Part shown: piece after piece, positions 22,094-29,800 of the stretch
Numbering within the stretch: position 1 is the stretch's first letter
Layout: each line of letters starts with the position of its first letter
Assembly (NCBI GenBank): GCA_035640455.1
Contig: DASQWB010000135.1
Coordinates: forward strand, 1 to 37,656
From: AC-50 sp035640455
Lineage (GTDB): Bacteria; Actinomycetota; Thermoleophilia; Gaiellales; Gaiellaceae
Reading direction: 5' to 3'
DNA length: 37,656 nt
Position numbers and translations under genes: made by a program
Notes under the pieces: model-generated
Seen by the model: only the letters and a program-made list of their open reading frames with translations
What the model was told of the DNA's origin: nothing
The model's database searches: none

Positions 22094-22737
22094 CGGCGGC
22101 CACGTTCAACCGTGAACGCTCGCCGGTCGACCCGAACGGGAAGGGGACGATCGTCCTCGCCGATCACGACGCAAAGGCTCGCTCGCGCGCAGCCGCCGTT
22201 CTCGGCAAGGGCGGCTACTCGATCGTCGAGGTGGACAACGGCGACGACGCGATCGACGCGGTGCGGCGCGAGGCGCCGTGCCTCGTCGTCCTCGAGGTGA
22301 GGCTTCCGGGGCTGTCGGGTTACGAGGTTTGCCACCAGCTCAAGGAGGATTTCGGGCAGGGGCTTCCCGTCATCCTCGTTTCAGGCGACCGGACGGAGCC
22401 ATTCGACCGCGTCGCCGGGATCCTCATCGGCGCCGACGACTACATCGTCAAACCATTTGCGCGGGACGAGCTTCTCGTGCGTGTTCGGCGTCTTGTTCGC
22501 ACCATGGCGCCGATCGCCCCCGCCGTCGCTTCGAAGCTCACGGCGCGCGAGAACGAGATCCTCCGCCATCTCGCGGAGGGTCTCGATCCGGCCGAGATCG
22601 CCTCCCGCCTCGTGATCAGCCGCCGCACGGTCGGGACACACCTCGAGAACATCATGCGGAAGCTCGGCGCGCGGAGCCGCGCGCAGGTGGTCGCTGTTGC
22701 GTATCGGGATGACCTGATCGGCGTGCCGGAGTCGTAA
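22090..22737 (+). CDS. LuxR-type response regulator with Glu at the phospho-site
   Basis: 215 residues from ATG 22090. The receiver resembles its upstream neighbour, but the phospho-acceptor Asp is Glu: CLVVLEVRLPGLSG (E69, codon GAG), and the acidic pocket reads ADHD instead of VDDD. The Lys of DDYIVKPF is kept. The C-terminal LuxR HTH is complete: LTARENEILRHLAEGLDPAEIASRLVISRRTVGTHLENIMRKLGARSRAQVVAVAY. Glu often mimics phosphorylation, so this protein may be constitutively active or controlled by dimerisation with the first regulator. The likely upstream sensor is the kinase at 23049. Confidence 0.87.
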   Translation: MTAATFNRERSPVDPNGKGTIVLADHDAKARSRAAAVLGKGGYSIVEVDNGDDAIDAVRREAPCLVVLEVRLPGLSGYEVCHQLKEDFGQGLPVILVSGDRTEPFDRVAGILIGADDYIVKPFARDELLVRVRRLVRTMAPIAPAVASKLTARENEILRHLAEGLDPAEIASRLVISRRTVGTHLENIMRKLGARSRAQVVAVAYRDDLIGVPES

Positions 22738-22802
22738 AGCACACCGGCCCACGAGGCGCTCACCGCTGGGCTCCCGTCCCGGTTTCCAACCACGTCGACG
22801 GG

Positions 22803-22835
22803 CGGGAGCCGCGCCCGAACGGGACGCGGCTCCCG
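22803..22835. terminator. Hairpin after the regulator pair
   Basis: Arms CGGGAGCCGCG (22803-22813) and CGCGGCTCCCG (22825-22835) with further inner pairing CCC/GGG around GAAC. The arms match those at 19721-19751 except at the ends. It sits 66 nt after the regulator stop and 46 nt after the stop of the candidate minus-strand peptide gene, so it could serve both. Confidence 0.7.
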
Positions 22836-22880
22836 CTGACGGTCGGTCACTGTTCTTCGTCCTGAGCCTCGGTCCCTTCC

Positions 22881-23015
22881 TCAGCGCTTCGGCGCGTAGT
22901 TGAAGCAGCAGGCGCCGTCGATCTCGACTCTATGGGCCTGCGTGGCCGAGAAGGCCGGCGACTGCGGCGACGGTGCGAGAGCCTGTACGGTGGCAGGCCA
23001 TTCGCGGAGCGTCAC
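22881..23015 (-). CDS. Candidate 44-residue peptide with a Cys-Cys C-terminal motif
   Basis: GTG 23015 to TGA 22881. The C-terminal half, AHRVEIDGACCFNYAPKR, is encoded by codons with strong GC3 bias in its own frame, which is unusual for a chance ORF; the N-terminal half is less convincing. Only a weak ribosome site (GAGAG) precedes it. It is convergent with the regulator pair, sharing a hairpin, and divergent from the kinase. A secreted or processed peptide is conceivable, but no processing enzyme is encoded nearby. May be spurious. Confidence 0.3.
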   Translation of the reverse strand: MTLREWPATVQALAPSPQSPAFSATQAHRVEIDGACCFNYAPKR

Positions 23016-23048
23016 TGCTCTCAGTCGTCCCGACGCCGTACGATCAGA

Positions 23049-25793
23049 GTGGTAGGCAATCGGAAGGAAGGCGTGGGGGTCGACGAGCTTCTGGACGCAG
23101 GCTTCGGCGGGCCGAAGGAAGGCGACTGGCGCGACCCTGCCCACCAGCTGCGCAAGCGCGAGCGCCAGCAGGCGCTCGTCGCCGAGCTCGGTCGCTCGGC
23201 GCTGACGGGGACGCCGCTCGAGCGCCTGGTGGAAGAGGCCGTGGCAGCGGCGGCCGAAGGGCTCGGCGCGGATCGGGTGGGGCTGCTCGAGCCCTCGCAC
23301 GACGGCGCCACGCTCGTCTGCCGCAGCTCGCGCGGCTGGCCCCAGGCAGAGCTGAGGCCGGTCGCCGTCGACATCGACTCGCAGGTCGCAGAGACCTTCC
23401 GCCGGCAGGATCCGATCGTCGTCGACGACTTCGCGAGCGAGAAGCGCTTCGCCGCGTGTCGCCACCTGGTCGAGCTCGGTCTCGCGAGCGGAGCGACGGC
23501 CCCGGTGCGCGGGGAGGAGCAGCCGGTGGGCGTGCTCGTCGCGCACAGCCGGCGGCCGCGCGCCTTCGGGATGGACGATGTCGTCTTCCTGCGGGCCGTC
23601 GCGAACGTCATCGCCGTCGTCACCGCACGGGAGCGCGCCGAAGAGTGGCGGCGCCGCAGCGAGGAGGGGCTCTCGTTCCTCGCCGAGGCGGGCCACATCC
23701 TCGCGGCGACGCTCGACTACGACACGACGCTCTCGACTCTGGCCTCGCTCGTCGTGCCGCGGCTCGCCGACTGGTTCATCGTCGATTTGGTCCAGGACGA
23801 CGGGGCGATGCGGCGCGTCGCCGTCGCGGCGGCGCAACCGGAGAAGCAGGCGCTGCTCGAGGAGCTTTCCCGCGACTACTCGCCGAGGGCGGGGTCGCCG
23901 CAACCGGCCGCGCGTGCGCTCGAGCGCGGCGGCACCGTCCACTTTCCGGAATTCACGCCGGAGTCGCTGAGGGCGACGACGCGCGACGAGCGCCACCTCG
24001 AGCTGATGACGAGGCTCGATCCGCGCTCGGCGATCGCCGTCCCGCTCGTCGCGCGCGGCCGGACGCTCGGTGCTCTCACCTTCGCCTGGTCGGAATCGGG
24101 CCGCCGCTACGAGGACACGGACCTCGCGCTCGCCGAGGAGGTGGCACGGCGCGCGGCGCTCGCGATCGACAATGCGCGGCTCTACCGGAGCGAGCAGGCG
24201 ACGCGCACGGCGGCCGAGGAGGCGCAGCGGCGCATGACCTTCGTCGCCGAAGCGAGCGCCACGCTCTCGAGCTCGCTCGACTACGCCGAGACGCTGGGGA
24301 GCCTGGCGCGGCTCGCGGTGCCTCGTCTCGCCGACTGGTGTCTCGTCTACGGCGTCAGAAGCGACGGCTCGATCGAGCGGCTCGCGGTCGAGCACGGCGG
24401 CGGCCGGCAGGACGTCGTCAGGGAGATCCTCGCCAAGCACGAGCTCGACCCGGAGGCTTCGGTCGGTGTCCCACGGGTGATCAGAACGGGCCGCTCGGAG
24501 CTCCTCGCCGAGACGACGCCGACCGAGCTGGCGGAGGACGTCGAGCAGCCGGCGGAGCTCGTGTCGGCGCTCGCGGACATCGACGTCCGCTCGACGATGT
24601 GCGTGCCGCTCGTCGCGCGCAAGCGCACCATTGGCGCGATCCTGTTCATCTCGGCCGAGTCGGGACGTCACTACACGGGGCACGACCTCGAGCTCGCCGA
24701 GGAGATCGCGGCCCGTGCGGCGCTCGCGCTCGACAACTCGCGCCTCTACCGCGACGCCGAGGAGCGCGGCGAGGCCGCGCGCGCCCTCGCCACGATCGCC
24801 GACGGCGTCTTCCTCGTCGACGAGGAGGGCGTCATCCGGATCTGGAACGCGGCCGCCGAGGCGATCACGGGCCTGTCGAGAGCGGAGGTGCGCGGCCGGC
24901 CGGCACGGGAGGTGCTTCCGGACTGGGAGCGCATCGCCTCCGTCGTTCCGGTGCGCCCGCCGCGGCAGCGGCCTGCCCCGCCGAAGACGGTTCCGTTGGT
25001 CCTTTCCGGGCGTGAGCTCTGGCTCTCGATCTCGGGCGTCGGCTCCTCCGAAGGCGCGGTCTATGCCTTCCGCGACATCACGGAGGAGCGCCGCCTCGAG
25101 CAGCTCAAGTCGGACTTCGTCGCCACCGTCTCGCACGAGCTGCGGACGCCGCTCGCCGCCGTTTACGGCTCGGCCTTGACGCTAGCCGGGCGGGACCTGT
25201 CTGGGCGCGACGAGGTCCGAGACCAGCTCGTCGCGCAGATCGCCGACCAAGCGGCGCGACTGGCGGCGATCGTCGAAGACATCCTCCTGACGAGCGAGCT
25301 CGACGCGGGCGGGCTGCGGGTCGAGCCCGCGGAGGTCGACCCGCTCGAGGTCGCCCGCTCGGCCGTGGAGGCTGCGCGTGCCCGAGCCGGCGACGGAGCG
25401 AGGATCGAACTGCTCGCGCCGGAGGGCGTCGGCTCGATCGACGCGGACGCGGGCAGGCTCCGTCAGGTGCTCGACAACCTGCTAGAGAATGCGATCAAGT
25501 ACTCGCCCGACGGCCACCGCACCGAGGTGCGCGTCGAGGAGCGGGAGCGGACGGTCTCGTTCTCCGTCGTGGACGAGGGAAGCGGCATCCCGCCCGAGGA
25601 GCACGAGCGGATCTTCCAGAAGTTCTACCGGCTCGACCCGGAGCAGGCGCACGGCGTCGGCGGCAGCGGGCTCGGCCTCTACGTCTGCCGCGAGCTCGTC
25701 GAGCGGATGGACGGACGCATCTCCGTCGACTCGGCGCCGGGCCGTGGTTCCACCTTCACGGTCGAGCTCCCGCGGCGGCCGCTAGCCTCGTAG
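23049..25793 (+). CDS. GAF-GAF-GAF-PAS hybrid sensor histidine kinase
   Basis: 914 residues from GTG 23049 (TACGAT ends 4 nt upstream; GTG 23073 is an alternative). No membrane segments, so cytosolic. Three GAF domains (about 20-190, 200-380, 390-570); GAF 2 and 3 are an internal duplication (DYDTTLSTLASLVVPRLADW against DYAETLGSLARLAVPRLADW). A PAS domain follows (about 575-685, starting ARALATIADGVFLVDEEGVIRIWN). HisKA: VATVSHELRTPLAAVYG with H696. HATPase: NLLENAIKYSPDG, VDEGSGIPPEEH, FQKFYRLD and GSGLGLYVCRELVERMDGR, all intact. Likely partners are the regulators just upstream. Confidence 0.93.
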   Translation: MVGNRKEGVGVDELLDAGFGGPKEGDWRDPAHQLRKRERQQALVAELGRSALTGTPLERLVEEAVAAAAEGLGADRVGLLEPSHDGATLVCRSSRGWPQAELRPVAVDIDSQVAETFRRQDPIVVDDFASEKRFAACRHLVELGLASGATAPVRGEEQPVGVLVAHSRRPRAFGMDDVVFLRAVANVIAVVTARERAEEWRRRSEEGLSFLAEAGHILAATLDYDTTLSTLASLVVPRLADWFIVDLVQDDGAMRRVAVAAAQPEKQALLEELSRDYSPRAGSPQPAARALERGGTVHFPEFTPESLRATTRDERHLELMTRLDPRSAIAVPLVARGRTLGALTFAWSESGRRYEDTDLALAEEVARRAALAIDNARLYRSEQATRTAAEEAQRRMTFVAEASATLSSSLDYAETLGSLARLAVPRLADWCLVYGVRSDGSIERLAVEHGGGRQDVVREILAKHELDPEASVGVPRVIRTGRSELLAETTPTELAEDVEQPAELVSALADIDVRSTMCVPLVARKRTIGAILFISAESGRHYTGHDLELAEEIAARAALALDNSRLYRDAEERGEAARALATIADGVFLVDEEGVIRIWNAAAEAITGLSRAEVRGRPAREVLPDWERIASVVPVRPPRQRPAPPKTVPLVLSGRELWLSISGVGSSEGAVYAFRDITEERRLEQLKSDFVATVSHELRTPLAAVYGSALTLAGRDLSGRDEVRDQLVAQIADQAARLAAIVEDILLTSELDAGGLRVEPAEVDPLEVARSAVEAARARAGDGARIELLAPEGVGSIDADAGRLRQVLDNLLENAIKYSPDGHRTEVRVEERERTVSFSVVDEGSGIPPEEHERIFQKFYRLDPEQAHGVGGSGLGLYVCRELVERMDGRISVDSAPGRGSTFTVELPRRPLAS

Positions 25794-25891
25794 GCGCGCA
25801 GGAGCCCGGCAAGGCGCGCCGAACAGTCGCGTCAACCCCGCGGAAGGTCCGGCGGAATGCTCTCCCCGCCGTCCGGATCGCGCCGGGGTGA

Positions 25892-25930
25892 GGTGGACGG
25901 CGCGGCGGGCCGCATTCCGTGCCGTCCACC
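25892..25930. terminator. Bidirectional hairpin between kinase and unknown gene
   Basis: Perfect 10-bp arms GGTGGACGGC (25892-25901) and GCCGTCCACC (25921-25930), with an inner GCGG/CCGC hairpin in the loop. It lies between two converging genes (kinase ends 25793, unknown gene ends 25940). Confidence 0.65.
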
Positions 25931-25939
25931 GGCCTTTAA

Positions 25940-26677
25940 CTAGGCGGGAACGGCGAGCTCGGTTGAGCCGCCGCGGCCAGTCAGGTGGGCGCGCAGCGCT
26001 TCGTGGTCGAGCACGCCTCGCTCGTGGTCGACGAACGGAATCGCTCCGGTTTCAACGCCGAACCACGAGAACGCCTCGACCACGAGCCGGTAGGCGACGG
26101 ACGCGGCGAAGTCGTCCGTCCAGTCGAGTGCGAAGTACGAGTCGTACGCAGGCGACGGCGCCTCGTACGGGTCGGCGTCTTCCGCCTCCCCGAGGCCGAC
26201 CTCGAGGTACACGCGCGCGCCGTTCGCGAGCGAGAGATCGCGGAAGCCGCTCCAGATCTGGACGCGATCGGGCGGCAGCACCATGTGCTCCCGCACCTCC
26301 GCGAACGTGAGGCCGAAGTTGCAGGCGAGCTCGATCAGCCCGATCCCGTTGAGCGCGGGATCGTGCACGAACTGCGCGGGGCTCCGCGGCCACGCGAGGA
26401 ACTCGATGAGGCTCGCGACGAAGACGAGCGAGCCGCCGTTGTAGAGCGCGAGCCGCTTGCGGTAGCCGTTCACGAGGATCGCCTTCCGGCCCTCGACGAG
26501 CTCGGGCGTATCGAGGGTCCAGAGATCCCAGCCGTGGGTCGGCGCGCGTAGGGCGGGCGGCTCCTCGAGGACGGTCAGGACACCGCCCGGCTCGTAGAGC
26601 GTCGGGACCTCCACGCGCGAGGACGGGGCAGCGGTCATGTAGAAGCGGGCGTCCCTCCGGCCTCGGTCCGCGGGCAT
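25940..26677 (-). CDS. Protein of unknown function, 245 residues
   Basis: ATG 26677 is favoured because TACGCT (26689-26684, minus) ends 6 nt before it; ATG 26638 is an alternative. Acidic, soluble, no signal peptide or membrane segments. Notable stretches: GWDLWTLDTPELVEGRKAIL, LALYNGGSLVFVASLIEFLAW, HDPALNGIGLIELACNFGLTF, LPPDRVQIWSGFRDLSLANGARVYLEV. I recognise no family. Divergent from the giant PKD gene with a 179-bp gap holding two GGCGTCAT direct repeats (26797-26804 and 26810-26817). Confidence 0.75.
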   Translation of the reverse strand: MPADRGRRDARFYMTAAPSSRVEVPTLYEPGGVLTVLEEPPALRAPTHGWDLWTLDTPELVEGRKAILVNGYRKRLALYNGGSLVFVASLIEFLAWPRSPAQFVHDPALNGIGLIELACNFGLTFAEVREHMVLPPDRVQIWSGFRDLSLANGARVYLEVGLGEAEDADPYEAPSPAYDSYFALDWTDDFAASVAYRLVVEAFSWFGVETGAIPFVDHERGVLDHEALRAHLTGRGGSTELAVPA

Positions 26678-26796
26678 GGACGCAGCGTACGCCAACGCGG
26701 GGGATTCCCCTGCTGTCCTGCCGCTCGACGGAGGTCCGGGTTCGCCTAGACCTCTGGCCATGGGCACTCGGAGCGGACGTTCCTAGCTTTCGAGCT

Positions 26797-26817
26797 GGCG
26801 TCATCGGCAGGCGTCAT
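26797..26817 (+). promoter_or_regulatory. Direct repeat upstream of the PKD gene
   Basis: GGCGTCAT occurs twice, 13 bp apart start to start, about 40-60 bp before the PKD start codon. Direct repeats with near-helical spacing can be activator sites. No clear -35/-10 pair is visible, so this is tentative. Confidence 0.35.
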
Positions 26818-26856
26818 TTGTGCGGTGTCTACGGGAGAGGTAGGGGAGCTGCGGCT

Positions 26857-29800
26857 ATGAGCACCGAAAAGGGTTTGCGAACGACGAAGTCTGCGTTCTT
26901 GACGTTCCTGGTGCTCGTAGCCGCGCTCGCCGCAGGGACATTCACGGGCGACGCATGGTCCGTTACGCGCGATCTCTACTCGAGCGCACCTTCGATCTCG
27001 AGCGACAAGCCGGACTACAACCCGGGCGATACGGTCACACTCACGGGCTACAACTGGGCGCCAGGCGAGTCGGTGCACATCGTCGTGAACGACGACCAAG
27101 GCCAGACCTGGTCGCACACGGCGGACGTAACGGCTGCCACCGACGGCACGATCAAAGACGTCTTCCAGTTGCCTACCTACTTCATCGCCTCGTATTCCGT
27201 GACTGCGACCGGGCCCGTCTCGGGGACCGCCACCACGTCATTCACCGACGGGAACTTGACCCTTCACCTTTCGACGACTGAGGGGCCGACCAGCATCAGC
27301 GTCGCATACCAGTCGTTCGGAAAGAACGGCTCGCCGGACAACACCTGCTCCACGACTGGGAGTACTCCGGGAGCAAGCCCGAAGACTGTTACTGCCGGCG
27401 GTACGGCAAGCATCGGTATCCAGAGCTTTGAATCGGTCCGTCTGGGCGCAGTGACGCCCACTCCGGCCGGCTACGCGTTCGATAGGTGGACGACGGGTAC
27501 GTCCACGACAGATTCCGGTGTCACGGTTTCGGGCTCGCCTACGCCGTGCATCTCGGGGGCCACGGGCGGTACGAACGGAAACGTCACCGACCTCTACGCG
27601 CACTTCACCCCGACGAACCATTCGCCGGCTATCGCAAGCACCAACGCGAGCGTAAACGTGACTGAGGGACAGACCGCCGCGAACACCGGCACGTGGTCCG
27701 ACGCAGACTCAGGGGACACGGTCACGCTTAGCGCCTCGGTCGGCACCGTCACGAAGTCGGGCACGAATGCCTCGGGGACTTGGAGCTGGTCGTACGCGAC
27801 GACGGACGGGCCGACGCAGTCGCAGACCGTGACGATCACGGCGAACGACGGCCACGGCGGCGTGACGAGCACGAACTTCAGCCTGGGCGTCAGCAACGTC
27901 ACGCCGGCCGTGACGGCGCCGGCGAACCAGAACGCGACGCAGGGCGTGTCGTCCTCCTTCAACCTTGGCGCGTTCACCGACCCCGGCGCGGACAGCCCCT
28001 GGCAGGTGACCGTGAACTGGGGCGACGGCAGCTCGAACACCGTCTTCAACCAGACCTCGACAGGGACGATCACCGCCCAGTCGCACACCTTCGCGAACCC
28101 CGGCACGTTCACGGTCACCGTCAGCGTGAAGGACAAGGACAACGCGACCGGCTCGGCAGGTTTCAGCGTGAACGTCGCCGCCGCCAACCACGCGCCGACC
28201 GCGAACGCGGGCGGCCCTTACTCCGGCAACGAAGGCTCGGCGATCCAGCTCGACGGCTCCGGCTCCTCCGATCCGGACGCGGGCGACACGCTCACCTATG
28301 CGTGGAGCGTCAACGTGGGCGCGCCCTGCTCCTTCAGCTCGGCGACGGCGCAGAAGCCGACGATCACCTGCACCGACAACGGCAGCTTCACCGTCTCGCT
28401 GACGGTGACCGACAACCACGGCGCCTCGTCTTCGGCCTCTAACGCTGCGCTCAACGTCGCGAACGTGGCGCCGAGCGCGACCTTCTCGAACAACGGGCCC
28501 GTGAACGAGGGCCAGAGCTTCCAGCTCTCGCTGACGGGCACTACCGACCCGTCCTCGGCCGACACGGCGGCGGGCTTCCAGTATGCCTTCGACTGCGGCG
28601 ACGGCTCCGGCTACGGCGCCTTCGGCGCGAGCAACACCAGGACTTGCTCCACGACCGACAACGGGACTCGGTCGGTCAAGGGCAAGGTGAAGGACAAGGA
28701 CGGCGGCGTCAGCGAGTACACCGGCTCCGTCACGGTGAACAACGTCGCGCCGACGATCGTCGCCGTCACGAACGACGGCCCGATCGACGAGGGGGGCTCC
28801 GCCACGATCACGGTCACGGCGACCGATCCGGCCGGCGCCGCTGACCCGCTGTCCTACGAGTTCGACTGCAACAACGACGGCATCTACGAGGTCGGGCCGC
28901 AGGCCGGCAACTCGCACGCCTGCTCGTTCGCCAACAACGGCTCGAAGCAGGTGAACGTGCGCGTCTCCGACGGTGACGGCGGCTTGGCTGCCGGCTCGAC
29001 GACCGTGACCGTCAAGAACGTGGCTCCGACGATCTCGTCCGTCACGAACGACGGGCCGATCGACGAGGGCGGCTCGGCCACCATCACCGTGTCTGCGAGC
29101 GATCCCGCCGACACGCTCTCGTACGAGTTCGACTGCAACAACGACAGCGTCTTCGAGGTCGGGCCGCAGGCCGGCAACTCGCACGCCTGCTCGTTCAACG
29201 ACGACGGGTCGAAGCAGGTGAACGTGCGCGTGTCCGACGGCGACGGCGGCTCCGCGACCGGCTCGACCACGGTGACGGTGCACAACGTCGCGCCGACCGC
29301 GCTGTTCGGAAACACCGGCCCAGTCGATGAGGGCCAGAGCTTCACGCTGACGCTCTCGGGCGCCACCGATCCCTCCAGCGCGGACACGGCCGCAGGCTTC
29401 CAGTACGCGTTCGACTGCGGAAACGGCTCCGGCTACGGCGCCTTCGGCGCGAGCAACAGCGCCAACTGTGGCACGAGCGACGACGGCACGCGCTCGGTCA
29501 AGGGCAAGGTCAAGGACAAGGACGGCGGCGTGACCGAGTACACCGGCAGCGTCGTCGTGAAGAACGTCGCGCCTAGCCTCAGCGGCCAGTCCGACCAGAG
29601 CGCCGAGGAGGGGACCTCGAAGAGCTTCGACCTCGGCTCGTTCTCCGATCCGGGCGCGGACAGCCCGTGGAAGGTGCACGTCGACTGGGGCGACGGGTCG
29701 AGCTCCGATCCGGCCGACAAGAACTCGGCCGGGTCGCTCGGGAGCGCGTCGCACACCTATGGCGACGACGGCTCGTACACGGTGACCGTGAAGGTGACCG

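Larger units (their letters stand above)
22738..23048. other. Gap between regulators and kinase
   Basis: It holds the hairpin at 22803-22835, a candidate 44-codon minus-strand gene (22881-23015), and a TACGAT -10 (23039-23044) that ends 4 nt before the kinase GTG. The -10 region is nearly palindromic (CGTACG), so divergent initiation is possible. I see nothing else. Confidence 0.5.

Noticed and set aside
22881..23015. Mycofactocin precursor MftA
   Set aside because: The motif likeness is short, the C-terminal Val-Tyr is missing, and no mftB/mftC-type genes are in the window; recorded only as a weak analogy.
22881..25136. 751-codon minus-strand frame across the kinase gene
   Set aside because: Antisense shadow of a clear histidine kinase. 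Only its last 44 codons, outside the kinase gene, were kept as a weak candidate.
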